A stretch of DNA of 64,000 bases. It comes from Cymbidium sinense. Taxonomy: Eukaryota; Streptophyta; Magnoliopsida; Asparagales; Orchidaceae. Positions 12,480 to 25,999 of the stretch are shown one piece after another. Position 1 is the first letter of the stretch. The number at the start of each line of letters is the position of its first letter. The notes under the pieces were generated by a model. That model had not been told where the DNA came from, searched no databases, and saw only the letters and a program-made list of their open reading frames with translations. The DNA lies in contig CM038222.1 of NCBI GenBank assembly GCA_021442155.1, positions 53,067,352 to 53,131,351 of the forward strand, read 5' to 3'. Position numbers and translations under genes: made by a program.

Positions 12480-12814
12480 ACATACATAAAATATTATTAG
12501 GCTAATATCGGCCTAACACCCAGACTATAAGGCATACACCCTAACATCCAGTCTAAAATAATACATCATAAAATAAGTATACATCAAACCATACACCACC
12601 CTAACATAAAGCTAGAAATGGTGACTTAATCTAAAGTGCGTGTATGAAAGCTTGTGTGGTATGTCTAAACTAGGATTTAGAGTTGTAATTTGCTAAGTGT
12701 GAGGGATTTAATTTATAAAAGGGTTGATTTCTCTTTGGTTTAATTGATTTGAACACTCAGTGTTTACTTTTGTTTCATATGGCCTACTTAACAACATAGT
12801 ATTATAAAGAGAAG

Positions 12815-12835
12815 AAAGAGAGGGAACCTCTCTTT
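12815..12835 (-). other. Short perfect hairpin in the T3 LTR
   Basis: AAAGAGAGG, loop GAA, CCTCTCTTT. The matching place in other LTRs is AAAGAGAAG, loop AGAA, CTTCTCTTT (23899-23920 and 34048-34069), so a stem position has changed on both arms together. The copy at 51676-51697 keeps the stem with a wobble pair. Confidence 0.6.
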
Positions 12836-13254
12836 CATTCCTACCTTAAGTCATTTCTAAAGCAAGTTAATTAATTAATTCCCTTTAGTGAATGACTTAT
12901 TATATGCTTTAATTAATCTTAAGTTTAGGTTCACCCTAAATGACCTCATCCAATAAGAAAGACATCTTAAGATTAATTAGAATGGATTACTGCCACATAA
13001 AATATATTCACTCATTTCTTTCCATCATTCATATCTTGCATATGGGTAAATCCTAAGCATACATATACATGCAATTTATATTTTTAGCATACTTGAATGA
13101 TGAATGCAAAAAAAATGTTTTTTGGACTTTAAATATTTCATTTGATTGAATTATGAATGCATGCCTTTTTAATAGAAAAGAGGGGTGTTTCATCGATTAG
13201 CTAGATACACATTCACTTGTATAAAAGTTTTAAGTGAGTATGTCGCCATTATTT

Positions 13255-13345
13255 TTTGCACTAGGGGCGTAAGGTACAAGACTTACTTAAGGCTACTTAA
13301 AGCCTCACAGCCCCGGGGTGTCCAGACTAATATACCACTTTTCTT
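13255..13345. other. Conserved box in the T3 LTR, with a second degenerate copy
   Basis: Block containing AAGGTACAAGAC, TACTTAAGGCTACTTAAAG, CCCCGGGGTGTCCAGACTAA and TATACCACTTT. It is recognisable with few changes in all other LTRs that reach this point (about 24330-24420, 34480-34565, 52095-52180), while flanking DNA is clearly more diverged. A weaker second copy follows at 13490-13560. Function unknown. Confidence 0.55.
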
Positions 13346-15289
13346 AGATACATGTAGATGTATAAGTGACTATAAGGATAGAAAAAACCCATGCAAAGTT
13401 GTGTTTGATTAATTTGATTTATGAATCTTATTTATTAATCATCACATGTACATATGAGAGTTTTAAGTGAGTATGTTTCCATTATTTTTTTTTTTACCAG
13501 GTAAGATACAAGACCTACTTAAAGCCTCAAAACAGGTGTCCAAACTAATATACCACTTTTCTAAGATACATTTGAATATACAAAAAAGAATAACAAGAAT
13601 ATGAAGTCTTGCAAGAAGTCATATTTGACTTGATTATATTATTTATATATGTAATATGAAATTCTTCCTAAGTCTTAACATGGAAATTCTTAGGAATAAA
13701 TTTTGACAAATATTGTGTTCTTTTTAAATGAACTATACATTTGTAATTCCTATGTGAATCCATGTTAACATAAGAAAAAAGAGTTTCATATTGCATACCT
13801 TATATTATCAACACATGCAAACTTATAAGTATTTGTAATTATTATCACTTCATTTATAATAATTAATTTATGGAATTTTGAAAATAACATTTGGTTTAAT
13901 AGTGATAATAGCCACACTTATTTTATTTAAATTAACACATGCAATTAGACATAAAAGAAACCATTTCATTTAGTTAAATTTAAAAGAAATGAATGCATGA
14001 TTACATATGACAAGCAACATTTAACACAATTGGAATGAAATAAAGGAACATAAGCATAATCTCATTCATTCTAATTAATTCCTATGGAAAATCATACTAA
14101 ATAAAGCCATTTAAAACAAACCAAAGTTCTTTAATGTTATTTCATCTTTATGTTTGACTTGAGTTAAGGAAAGTGAAAGAGGTTTGCTAGTGTTAATCCC
14201 ATTCCCCATGTGTGAGCTAATTTTGGTTTAAGGAAGAGGTAATTAAGTTGATTTTATGATTTAATTAGGTTAAGGTATGATTAAGTGGATTAATTTACTT
14301 ACACCTACATCTTAAGTTAATTAATTAATTATATTGAGCCAATATGACATGCAACCACATGGAAAGTACATTTGCAATGTACTTAAGAAATGGTAGGGGC
14401 CTGATGCAATTGGCTCATAATTAATAATCAATTAAGCTTAAGGGATCTCAATTAACTACTTTTATAGTTTTCTCACATGTGAGCTAACCATACTTTCATT
14501 ATCTCTCATCTTGGGTTACTGAACACCCAAAGAGCTACCCAAGTTTAAATTAGAGAAATAGATTTTATTAAATTAATTAAGTTCATTAATTAACTAATTA
14601 AACCATGATTAACCTTAAGCAACTAAAATGAGATGGGCTTAAAGAAAGAGACAAAGGAGGGAGCCTAAGTCTCAATCCTTCAATCCTTTCAATTAGTTTA
14701 TTAAAGTTCACATATGATTTGGATTTTAATTAAACTTGTTGATTCATCTTATTAATTAAATAATTAAAAGAGTGTTAATTAATTAACTATTTAAGAGGGA
14801 TTAGAGAAGATTTAAGGAAATGATTAGAAGAGGGGGTCACAATCCATTTTCCTTGACTTCATGACCATTAGCAGAAGTTAATAGGCTTAATTGATTGATT
14901 AATTTACTATTTATTTGCTTAATTATCACTAATTACATTCAAAAAGTGATTAAAGCTTAATACATCAGTTTTCCTAATTAAGTAACCAATAAAATCCTAG
15001 AAAATAAGGGGAGGCAGAGGTCATCACCCTAAACATTCATTAAAAGTTTGATTAATTGGATGATTAATTAAAGAGTAATTATGCTAATTATATTTCCAAT
15101 TAAGCATTAATTAAATTAAAATCACTATTCAAAATCAATTAATAATAATTTTCTTAGATTTTACTCTAAAATATCTTCAAAATGAGCATAAGTTTATATT
15201 TTTTGGATTTTTCTATAATTAGTTATGAATTTAGGAAGTTTTATAATTAAAAACTAATTAATTATCCCTAATTAAAGCTTTTCCCATCG

Positions 15290-15560
15290 TGTGGCTAATG
15301 CACTACTTTCTACATGGCATGGGATTCTATTTAAGTTGTCACATGAGTGTTGATGGACACGATATCTCCATGGATAGTGATTGATTGGGCGACCATGATC
15401 AAACCCAGTTAAGCATGTGATTAAGTCAGGACCGTTTATCTCGATCACGCGGGATGGACGGTCCATGATCTATATCCTCTTGAGCGATGAAGGATGGCTA
15501 CTGTCCATCAATGGTCACTCGATCCAAGCTCACCCAAGCTCGGAATGGAGATGAAAATGA
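15290..15560. promoter_or_regulatory. GC-richer island in the T3 LTR, putative promoter region
   Basis: GC-richer block at the same relative LTR position as 1442-1750 and 53700-53960, with GGACGGTCCATGATC and similar words. Called a possible promoter only because of composition and conserved position; no convincing TATA box was found. Confidence 0.35.
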
Positions 15561-16489
15561 TCCCACACCTTCGGGGAAGCATAACAAGAAGATTCAACGG
15601 AGGAAATCACATGACCATAAAATTTCTTTCATAAAGACCAACCTATTTTCATTCAAGGATCCGTTTCACTGGCATACCTCACCAGAGCTTATGATCGGTG
15701 GTTCCAATGATTGAGAAAGCTTCATTTGGTATAAATGAAGCTCTGTTGAGCCACACGAGTTTTGATTTGGTGTAGTTTATTCAAAAGACCAATCCACTAG
15801 GCATAGGTGTTTGGGCTTGATAGAAATCTACCCTCCAACCATCGGGATGCTTGAGAAGCAATTTATTCTTGCTCAATTGGCTCCAAGGAAGGTGTATGCA
15901 AAGTTAATTGCACTTTGGTGGAGGTTTGAGCAAATGGGAATCGGATTGAGGCTCCCCTATTTTAGTTTTGCGTAAAACTGAGAATGAGGATTTTAGGGAG
16001 CTTGGGAAAGCTTGGAAATGGCTCTAGGATTCCTCTTCTTGGCTACTAGGGTTGAATCGAGTGTGAATGTGTGAGTTTGCATGAGAATGAGGGGGGTATA
16101 CCCCCTCATTCCTTGGATCAGATGGTCATGGTTTATTTGGAATTTTTGATCAAGGGGTCACCATGGGGAGCTCAGTTTGGTCAGGGAATCATATTAGTTG
16201 GCTTCCTTTGAGTGGAGGAGAGGTGTGATAGGGGGGTAGTAGTGGCTATGACTTTCCAAGTTTTCCAATGGGAATGGTGATTTCACCACCATGGATCATG
16301 GCCTACCCAACCACCTTTGGGTCGCCATGGGGAGAGAATGAATCAATAAAAATGTGTATTATCTCATGGGAAGCCCTAAATCTAAGGGCAACATGGTCAT
16401 TAGGCTATGGGTTTGATTTAGATAGATTTGGGATAGGTCAAAAGTGGGTTAGCCCAAATTTCAAGTGGTTTGGAGTTTGTTTGATTTGA

Positions 16490-17350
16490 TTTGGATTGAT
16501 TTGACATATTTAAGTCAAATTGGGTTATGTTGGGTTAAGTTGACCAATTGGTCAAATTAGGTCAAATCTAGGGTTGGGTCAAGTTCACATGACCAATTGG
16601 AGTGTATTGGTGTCATTGGTTTGATTCAATTTACTTTGGATTTGGTTATGACTCATTTGGATTCATATAGGTCAAATGGGTCAAGTTGACCAATTTGACC
16701 AATTTGACCAAATTAGGTTTGGTTAGGTGTTGCGACAAATTCAATTGGCTAATTAAAAATGATTGGAAGCTTTGGTTTTGTTCAATTTAGAATTAATTTA
16801 GGTTTTGGCTAATTTATCCCTTTAGATCAATTTGGGCAAAGTTAGGTCAAGTTGACCATTTGGTCAACTTGGGCTCAATTATGGCTTTAGTCAAGTTCAA
16901 TAAGTGATTTAGAATGAACTTGAGCCATTGGTTGAAATCAATTTTGAATCAAATCATGATTTGACCCATTTTGGACAATTTGGGTCAACTTAAGTCAAAT
17001 GATCAATTAGGCTTGGTTTGGCTCAAGTGCGGGGTTGGGCATGTTCAATTATTGGTTAGAAATGGGTTTGAATCAATGGTTTTACTCGATTTGGCATATC
17101 ATGGATTTTGGCTAGTTTGGGTTTCATTTGAGTTAAGTGTTGACTTGGTCAAAGGCTAGGTTTGCCTTGGTTTGACCTAATTTAAGACAATTGACTAACC
17201 TAGGATAGTTGTTGATCATGTTGTGAGGTTTGGATGGGCTTAGTTCAATCCAATTTGGGCTGAATTAGAACTTGGCTCAAAAGGTCTTTTAGGTCACTTT
17301 GGGTCAAGTGGACTTAAATTGATCATAGCTTGATTCAAGTTTAGTTATAT
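16490..17350. repeat. GGTCAA/TTGACC-rich tract in the T3 LTR
   Basis: Many closely spaced GGTCAA and TTGACC words, for example 16510-16570 and 16670-16720. TTGAC is the W-box core. The tract sits about 0.6-1.5 kb inside the U3 end of the LTR in element orientation. Confidence 0.6.
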
Positions 17351-17991
17351 TGATAAATGAGTTTGAGATGGAAATATAATTGTTTGCAATATGGATCCAT
17401 TGGTTCACATATTTCAAGTCAAATGATAATTTAGGGATTTGATAATTATGGATTTTGTTTGATTTGATATTTGTTTAAGTTTATATGATGATTGTTTGAT
17501 GGTGGGTTTTGGATTTTAAATTGAAATTGATTTGGTTATTTTGGGTTCAAATGATATAAATAAAGATATAGTTTAAATTTGGTGAAAATGCATATCAAAT
17601 TGGTATGAATTTAATCACATTGGATTTTGGGTTGATTTGATTGGTGGAATTTGAATGAAAAAATTGGTATTGAAAGTTGAAGAATTTGGTTAATGATAAG
17701 ATAAAATTGAAAGGTTATGATGAAAATCATTGAATTTGAAATTGATTTGAAATTTGAATTTGAATTTGGTGTTTCGTTTGAAAGAAGGAAGCAAGGATTG
17801 AGTTTAGGCCATAGGGTTGGCAAGTCCTCCAAAATCCTTAAGTATGAGTAACTCTTCTAAGTCTCTATGGTTAGGTTAACTATTCACCTAATCACTAGAA
17901 GTGTCTTAAAACTATGAAACTCTTAGTGTCTATAAGAGTCCTAGATCTATGATAAGAAAGTTGAGAGCTCACTTCAAAAGTGAGGTCAACA

Positions 17992-20740
17992 AAGGGCGCC
18001 CAATAGGTGTGGTATGACTGATAAGGCACACCACACGTATTGGTGTTGATCGAGACGATCAACAACGTTCGAAGGACCACAAATACTAACAGAAATGATA
18101 TATCTCAAACCCGAGGTGTAGACCTAATCAAGCTTAGTGCAATGCAACTCAACTTATGCTAAAGGAATAAGAGAGAAAGAAATGATCTACTGAGGGATCA
18201 AGCATGTGAACCTCCCACTAGGGAAGCAGGTTTTGATTATCCACTAAGGATAGGGGATAAGAGTTGGAATTGATTTGATGTGATTTGGGGAGAAATGATC
18301 TGCTGAGGATGAGTGTATGAACCTTCCTCTAGGGAAGTAGGTTCAGGTTATCCACTGGGGATAGAGGTTTGATTTGATTTGCATCTCACTGGGGAGAAAT
18401 TTGATTTGAGTTAATTGATGGGGCATCCACTAGGGATGAGAGTTTGATTTGATTTTTTTTTTATTTATGATGTGGTGCTCCACTAGAGAGAGGACATAAT
18501 TTAGTTTTGAGTGCACATCTACTGGAGATACGAGCTCAGATCTGCTAGGGGTAAAATAGATTTAATTTGGACTCCATTGGAGGGAGGATGATGGATTTGA
18601 TGAAATGGACCTTGTCGATGTGTCATGGATTTACTAAGAAGGGGCAATGTCAACCTTGACCTATCTAAGATTTACAAATCCAAAGCGATAGTTTACCTGT
18701 CGTGGGGTAGAGCTAACCAATCAAAGGGGTACCTTTCAGTGTGTAATGGTCTAGTTAAGAAGAAAGCATGGGCATTCACATCCTCATATACAAGGAACCA
18801 TTAGGATGATCAGTTTCTTACGCAATAAATCAAACTTGACCTAAGGCAATTATTTGAGCGAATGCTACTGTAGACTCACATTGACTCAGGAATAGTCAAG
18901 ATCAATTTAATTTGGGATGGATCCTTTCAGTGTGCAATGGATCTACTAAGAAGAAGCTAATATCATTCTAGACCTATCTTAGGTTTACAAATCCAAAGGG
19001 ATAGTCTACCGGCCATGGGATAGAGCTAACCAATCAGAGGGGTGCCTTTTGGTGTGCAATGGTCAAGTTAGAAAGAAAGGGTGGGGACTCAAATCCTCCT
19101 ACACAAAGAACCACTAAGGCGATCGGTTGCTTGCGCAACAAATTGAACCCAACCTAAGGTTGCCCGTTAGTGTGCGACGGTCGTGCTGGAAAGAATGTGT
19201 AATAGACTTATATCTTCCAAAGAAAAGACGACCATCGGGGTGACTCGTTGGTGACACAACAAGTTGAACCTAACCTAAGGGCGACTACTGAGAGAATGCC
19301 GACCCAGGGACTTATCTCAACTCAAAGTAGCTAGGCAATTCCTATAGGAAGTTTTGCTAACACTGCCCTAAAGATAGGATGCCTGCTTGGAAAAGGGGCC
19401 ACTAGGGGCTTGAATTCCTAATCCACAAGTGAAGATATGTTTTGTTTGTTTTATGTTATCATGGACCCTGTTGGTTTGCGAGAGACCACATTAAGAAGGA
19501 GCTCATATCAGCTGAGTCCTATCTTAGATTTACTGAACCAAAGGGAGAATCTGTATATCTGCAAGAAAAATTCTCCAACCACAGGGGTGGCTACTAGGAA
19601 AGGAGACTATCCAATCCAAGGGTAACCGGGGTAGTGTCTAAATAGGGTCATTAAGGATGTGATCCAAATAGAGTTCCCATAAGACAAGTGCCACTGGGGG
19701 CGTTATCCAAAATCCTATAAAAGAAAGCCTGTAGGTAGGTGATGGCTAACTCAAGGAGAAAGCATGGGACTCACATCTGCTAAGAGTGGTGTATCCATCG
19801 GGTCGGTCACCATTAGCATGATGATAACCAATCAACCTAAGGTGCACGTGAGAATCAAATAAAAAAGAATGTGGTGACTTATATCTCTCTAAAGAGGAAT
19901 TGATTGCCGGGATAGTCTATCTTTGGCTCGACAGGGGCTATCTGACCTAGGGCGACTACTAGGTGAGGAGTCCAATGTTAGGACTAAACCCAAGCTTAAA
20001 GTATTTAAAAGGAGAGGAGCCACTGGGGGACTCATCCTAAACATCAAATATACTCAACCTAGCCAGTGCATGATGGCTAGTCTAAGAAGAAAGCATGTAG
20101 GCTTACATCCTCTTAAATAAAGTCAACATGGGGGTAAGCTTACTGGCCGCCCAGTAAGGCCTACCAAATTGACAAGGTGCTCGTTGGTTTGCAATGGTTA
20201 AGCTAGAAAGAAAGTATGGGGACTCACATACGCCAGACAAGTGACCATTGGGGTGACACACTAACAAGTTAGCATATTGGCTCAACCTAGAGCAGCTAAT
20301 GAGTAGGTACCACGTAGGGCTTGCTCCCTCATCAAAATAGCTCAAGATAAAAGATATGTGTTCATTTGTGTTGTGATAGAGGGAAAAGAATGTCGCTTGG
20401 GTTCTTTTACACCTACCCTAAACACGCAAAAAAAAGATGAAATGGCACCGCAGGGGCAATTGTGACTCTACCAAGAAAGAATGCTGCTTGGGTTCCCTTA
20501 CACCTAACTTAGTTGCACTAGTCAAAATAGGATTACTCTTAGGTTCTCTTACACCTAACCTAGTAGCACTAGAGGATCGTTTATAGTTTATGTTTGTGTT
20601 GATGAAGGATAGGATGCCGCTAGGGTTTTCCTACACGCACTAAACACATCATGATCGTTTAAAAGATATTTCTAACACATAAGAGATAGAATTTGATATG
20701 AAAAAGGAAGTTTTATTGATGATTATTTTCAAACAAGACT
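17992..20740 (-). repeat. T3 3' tract between integrase stop and 3' LTR
   Basis: About 2.75 kb of non-coding degenerate repeats. The LTR-proximal part starts AAGGGCGCCCAATAGGTG. The middle consists of diverged units of 100-200 bp with words such as GCAATGGTCAAG, GAAAGAAAG, GGGGACTCACATCC and GGCGACTACTGAG. The part at 20385-20640, next to the integrase stop, consists of four units of about 65 bp. No canonical purine-only polypurine tract is visible next to the LTR. Confidence 0.7.
20385..20640 (-). repeat. Four short tandem units just after the T3 integrase stop
   Basis: Four units of about 65 bp with the core AGGATGCCGCTTGGGTT followed by TTACACCTAAC. The same array lies beside the T4 integrase remnant at 38696-38990, so it is a fixed part of the family. 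It lies just after the integrase stop on the coding strand. Confidence 0.6.
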
Positions 20741-21563
20741 TTATGGATAATATTTCTTTAAGTAGAGCCTGTTGATTGGAAGCATCGAGCTCTCTCCCTT
20801 ATAGTTTATAAGCTGATAAGATCCTCCTTGGTAGATTTTCTCTATGGCAAAAAGGCCTTCCCAAGTGGGTTCAAACTTGCCTCCCATCTTTCGATGGACA
20901 ACAATTGGTATCCTTAGAACTAAAATAAGCTCTCCTACTTGAAACTCTCTAGGGAAAACCTACATGTTGTGAGCTTGAATCATTTTGGCTTTATACAACT
21001 CAAAGTTCTAGCATTCCCTGAGGTGTCTCTTCTCCAAACCTTCGAGCTCTTCTAACTACAACTTGTCATTCGCTATGGTAATCTTGCTACCCACGGTTAT
21101 CTTTAGTGATGGAAGTTGGACTTCTAATGGTAAAGCAGCTTTGGACCCATACAATAATGAGAAAGGGGTAGATTGAGTTAGAGTTCTATATATGGTATGG
21201 TAAGCCCACAAGGCTTCAACTAACTGCTCATGCCACTATCTATTGTTGTCATCTAGTGTTTTCTTTAATATTTGAATGAGAGTTTTGTTGAATGCTTCTA
21301 CCAGACCATTTGCCCTTAGGTAGTTGATGGTAGAATATTTCCAATCTATGCTATATCTTTGGGAAAAGTTGTTGATTTTAGTGCTCTTAAATGCAGTACC
21401 ATTATTGGATATAATTCATCGACGCACCCCGAACCTATAAACGATATGATTCTTGAAAAATTGGAGCACCTTTGCCTACTTGGAAAAGTAATTGGTGGTA
21501 GCTAGAATGAACAGGTGACCCTTGAAAGAAGGAGGATCGATCGGACCCACTATGTTAGTGCCA
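20741..21563 (-). pseudogene. T3 integrase, C-terminal part
   Basis: Integrase inserts element cDNA into the genome. On the minus strand, from 21563 leftwards, the frame shows the start of the catalytic core (NIVGPIDPPSFKGH), a middle part ending in a segment like RQWHEQLVEALWAYHT (around 21180-21240), and a C-terminal segment KFEPTWEGLFAIEKIYQGGSYQL (split here only by my reading, near 20800-20880). It ends at a stop at 20741-20743. Stops and changes break the frame. The gene is interrupted at 21563 by T4 and resumes at 56836. The match to Tat-lineage integrases is strong; the copy is not functional. Confidence 0.8.
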
Positions 21564-21592
21564 TGTGGTGAAATTTTCTAAGAGAATTTTCT

Positions 21593-21660
21593 AAAGAGAA
21601 AGTATACTTCTATCTTCACTCTATGCGGGATAAAATGAAGATAGAAATATACTTCTCTTT
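21593..21660 (-). other. U5-end hairpin in the T4 3' LTR
   Basis: Left arm 21593-21618 (AAAGAGAAAGTATACTTC then TATCTTCA) pairs with right arm 21636-21660 (TGAAGATAGAAATATACTTC then TCTTT) with one bulge and two mismatches across a 17-nt loop. In element orientation this is the last 100 bp of the LTR. The other T4 LTR has the same hairpin at 49369-49436, where it lies right beside the PBS. Confidence 0.65.
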
Positions 21661-23467
21661 TTATGCATTTTGACACCACATAGATCCGCATATATTCTGA
21701 TTGAGGGTGATCAGATACAACATTGAGGAGAAGTGTACTATCTCGAAAGATAGAAGTCACCACCCTACAATGGAGCTAATCACCTCAACAAGGACTCCTA
21801 AGAATAATGAGTCTGCATATGTATCAGAGATTCTTCCACAACTTTATATGGAAAAGTAAAGTAGGGTTTATTTTAAATCGGGTTAATTAAGTTCCCTACA
21901 GGGGCAAGCCCCATTAGTTAATTACATCCTAAGGAAGGGGGTTCCTTAGGAATACTCTTGATTAAGGTAAATGATCATTATCTCCAAAGATTTTAATATG
22001 TAGGACTGTCAATCGATTAGTTTATTTTTAAAAGATCAAATATGATTGATCAAAGAGAGAGAGAGAGAGTTATCATTGAAGACCAAATGGAAATGAGTAG
22101 GGGATGTTTAGGATACTAGGAAGCCTAGTAAACATCTCAAACTATCTTATGGTGGCTTTACATTTTTGAAATTGAGTTATTCTATTTGACTTGAATTTTT
22201 ATTAGAAGTTTAGCGCTTAAAATTCCATAATATAAGGTTATGCAAATGTTTAAGAGGTGAGGATTTATGCTTATGGCCCATAGAAGGGAGAAGCTATCTC
22301 AGAACCTAAATCTAGGGAGCTTTGATGAGGACCAAAAGCACAACTAAAATCTAAGGTGAAAATGGGTACTTGGTTTGCCTCCACAAGAGAGGACAAACCA
22401 CCTGACTGCTTGGACTTAAAACTGACTGGAGGTGGCTGCCAACTAACTCCTCCTACGATTTTAAATTCATGTAGGCAAGTCATATGCTTTATGCAAGATA
22501 GCTAGGCTATTATTTATTTAAAAAGAGACTAAGTCCTTAAACTCACTCTATAAGAGACTGGATCATGTAAGGGCATGAAAAATTACCTAGATCTAATGCA
22601 AAATATATTACTTGTTATTTTTAATTTTGGACAATCGTTTGACTCAGGCTTATAGGACTCATATGCCTAATGCATGAGAAGTAAGATTACTGGCCAAAAT
22701 TATCAAGAAGGGAGGAGGTGTGTTTCCACAATGGCTCTCAAAGGTCAAGCCAAGTTTCGCTAGCAAAGGTGGAATCCCTCTAATCAAGAGTGTAACAATA
22801 TGCCTTTATAGATGATGTTATAAAAGAAATACTCATCCAGTTAAGGGGTTGCTAATTCTTTTATCATGATTTTAACTTAGGCTTTAAATGCGGTTATGAG
22901 TTGTTTATTTTAATTTTGAGTTGATTAATTTGGTAGAAGATTTATTTTCTCCTAAGACCCTAATCATCATCCAGGCCATACATCAAGCAAGGAAGAAACT
23001 AGAAAAACATGGCATCTTAATGTGCGAACTAAACAAAACATCAAACATTTTATAGAGCTAACACAAAAGAATAAAAGGCAATTTATGGTCGGGCACCATC
23101 GTACAAACTTGAAAATAAATTGGGTAGCCGAGCTCTACCCTTATACAACCCAGATTGCAAATAAATTAATTTACAATCAAGTAAAGAAATTCATATCTTC
23201 TTTGGTTCGTTATTTTGGATGCATGGAATGTGGATGCTCCCAAGACTTCACATGGAACATATGATGTAATCTTATGACCAATGCTCATCCAAATCTCCCA
23301 TAACATTCATTCCAAAAATCATAATTACAAAAATTTACATGAAAAAGAAAAGTAAATCTAACTAATACCTGCAAAATAAAGATTAGCTAAACAAATCATA
23401 CAAATCCCAAGCATGTATATTGGACTTAGCACCCCACACATGAGTAAACAAGTCCACTTAGCCTATT

Positions 23468-23550
23468 GGATTATGCTTAGGGGTATAAGCACCTGCACAA
23501 CAAAAATAGTTATATTTTTAGTTATTACCTCACCCCTTTAAGCACAATCC
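23468..23550 (-). other. TTATGCTTAGGGG inverted repeat in the T4 3' LTR
   Basis: Arms 23468-23484 (GGATTATGCTTAGGGGT) and 23532-23550 (ACCCCTTTAAGCACAATCC). Counterpart of 12402-12479 with the closing pair changed on both sides. Confidence 0.55.
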
Positions 23551-23898
23551 CCTGTAGAAAATAATGGTTAGACTAAGATTTCCTAATCATTCATTCTACG
23601 CACATACACCTTAATATTCAGACTAAAATAATTCACCATAAAATAAAAGTATATATCAAGCCATGCACCGCCCTAACCTAAAGCTAGAAGTGGTGACTTA
23701 ACCTAATGTGTGTGCTTTAAAAGGTTTATGTGGTATGCTTAGCTATGGCTTTAGGTTTAGGTTTTCTAAGTGTGAAGATGTTCAACTTAGATGGGTGGTT
23801 TTATTTAAGTGTTTAATTGATTTGGGTTGATTTTATTTTATATTTTGATTTGGTTTAAGTGAATCCTACAATTAATTACTAGGTTATAAAGAGAGAGA

Positions 23899-23920
23899 AA
23901 AGAGAAGAGAACTTCTCTTT
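23899..23920 (-). other. Short perfect hairpin in the T4 3' LTR
   Basis: AAAGAGAAG, loop AGAA, CTTCTCTTT. Compensatory variant of the hairpin at 12815-12835. Confidence 0.6.
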
Positions 23921-25999
23921 CCTTTCCTATCCTAAGTAATTTCTAAAGTGGATTCATGTTTAATTTTGTTCAGTGAATGTATTATTATGTATTTTAATTA
24001 ATCCTAAGTTTAGATTAACTCTAAACAAACCTATTCAAAAAGAAAGAAAGTTTTAAGATTAAATAAAGTGAATTAAGATCACAAAACACACACCATTTCA
24101 TTTCTTTCCCAACATGTGTAACATGCATGTGAATAAATCCTAAGCATATCTATACATACAAATGGAAATGTTTAGAACACTTTATGATGACTGCTAAGTG
24201 AATTACTTAAGAAAATTTGAATGCTTTAAGATATATAATTTTCATTAAGTAGAAAAGAGGCTTTCTTATCTAGTTTTCACATGCACACATGTATGTATGA
24301 AATCCATAAGTGAGTACGATGTCATTGTTAGCACCAGGGATGTAAAGTACAAGGCTTACTTAGGGCTACTTAAATCTTTGCAACCCCGGGATTGTCCAGA
24401 CTAATATACCACTTTCCTTAAATACGAACATATGTACAAAAGAAATGAATGAAAAAGAAAGATGCAAGAAGTTCATATTTGTTTATACAATTTATATGTG
24501 CAAATGTAGATGCCCTTCTTAAGTAATAGTATAGGGATGAATAGAAAGAGGATTATACAAGTGTTGTGTTCTTTTCAAACAAACTATTCACCTTGCTAAA
24601 TACTATTCAAAACTATACTTAAAAGAAAGGAGAAGGAAAGCTACAGTATGCACATCTTCATATTTACATCCACATGCAAGCTCATAAATAATTATAAGTA
24701 GTACACTTTTAGTTTTGGATATTTAATTTATAGATTTTTAAAATAGTTTTGAATTTAATAGTGATAATAAACATTCATATTTTACTTTAGCCAAAACATG
24801 CAATTTGACATAAAGAAAGCATTTCATTTTGAATTTTATTTTTGAAAAGCATAAATGTATGAAACTCATATGGCATACACATTTAGCATGTTAGGGAATA
24901 ACTAAAATGATGAAATCATGTAAACACATTCACATTAATTAATTCCTAAAGACAATCTTATGAAATAAGAAAGCTTAAAGCAAATCAAATTATTTTTAAA
25001 GAAGGTTTGATATTGTTTTAAGTTTGATTTAATTTGAGAAATGTTAGTTTAGTTTGCCATTCCTAACCCATTCCCACATATGTTTGTTATTTTATTTTAA
25101 TTTTTAGATGATTATATCAATTTTATGCTTTGGTTAGGTTAAGGTATGAATTAAGTATGTTAATTACCCCTTACCTATACCACCTTAACATAGTTAATCA
25201 AATAATTATGAGCCAATGAGATGACATAAAACCACACAAAAAATTTAAATCAGCAATGCACCTAATAAGAAAAGGGTCTAATGCATTTGACTCATGATTA
25301 ATGATTAATTAAATAAGGGGTTTAACTTAAGTACTTTCATAACCCCTCTCACAGATGTGAATTGGGTTTTGATTTTCTTAATTATGCTTAAACTCTTGAA
25401 CACCTATGCTTTTACCCAAGATAGATTAATTGAGTTCTAGAAAGTTTTAGAATTTTATGAAATTAATTAAAGGGGTAATTAGTGAATTAACCCTTAATTA
25501 AGGTTAGATTAAGAAAGAGAAAGGGGTTTAAGAAATATCTTAAGGAAAGTATCCCAAATTTATTCCTTAAACCTTATATTCACTTAATAAAAACTTAATT
25601 GACTCAAATATAGGGTTTGATCACTAATTATATGCTTAATTAGGCTTAATTATATTAAGGGAGTGATTAAGGAATGAACCAATAATTCTTCTAATTAAGC
25701 CACCAATAAATCCCAAGAAAATTAGGGGAGGTAGGAGTCATCCAACTAATTAAGCCCAAGAAGTTTGGGATTAATCAATGGAGTAATTAGAGGGTAATTA
25801 GCAAAATAAAATTTCCAATAGAACCCAAATTCAGAGAAAAGCACTATTTAAAATTCATTTAAAACATTTTAAAAATATTTTATGTACAATTATATATCAA
25901 ATGCAAGTTATTTCATATTTTTTTGATTTTTCTAGGCTTAGATATAAATTTAGGAAGTTTCCAAAGTTAATTAATCATTAAATAAGCCTGATTAAATGC

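Larger units (their letters stand above)
10557..17991 (-). repeat. T3 3' LTR (about 7.4 kb, left end truncated)
   Basis: Collinear with the complete LTR 49339-56835 from about 110 bp inside its left end through to the terminal box GAGGTCAACA at 17991. It holds the short hairpins described separately (12402-12479, 12815-12835), the conserved box at 13255-13345, the GC-richer island (15290-15560) and the GGTCAA-rich tract (16490-17350). By eye it is more diverged from the T4 LTRs than those are from each other. Confidence 0.85.
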
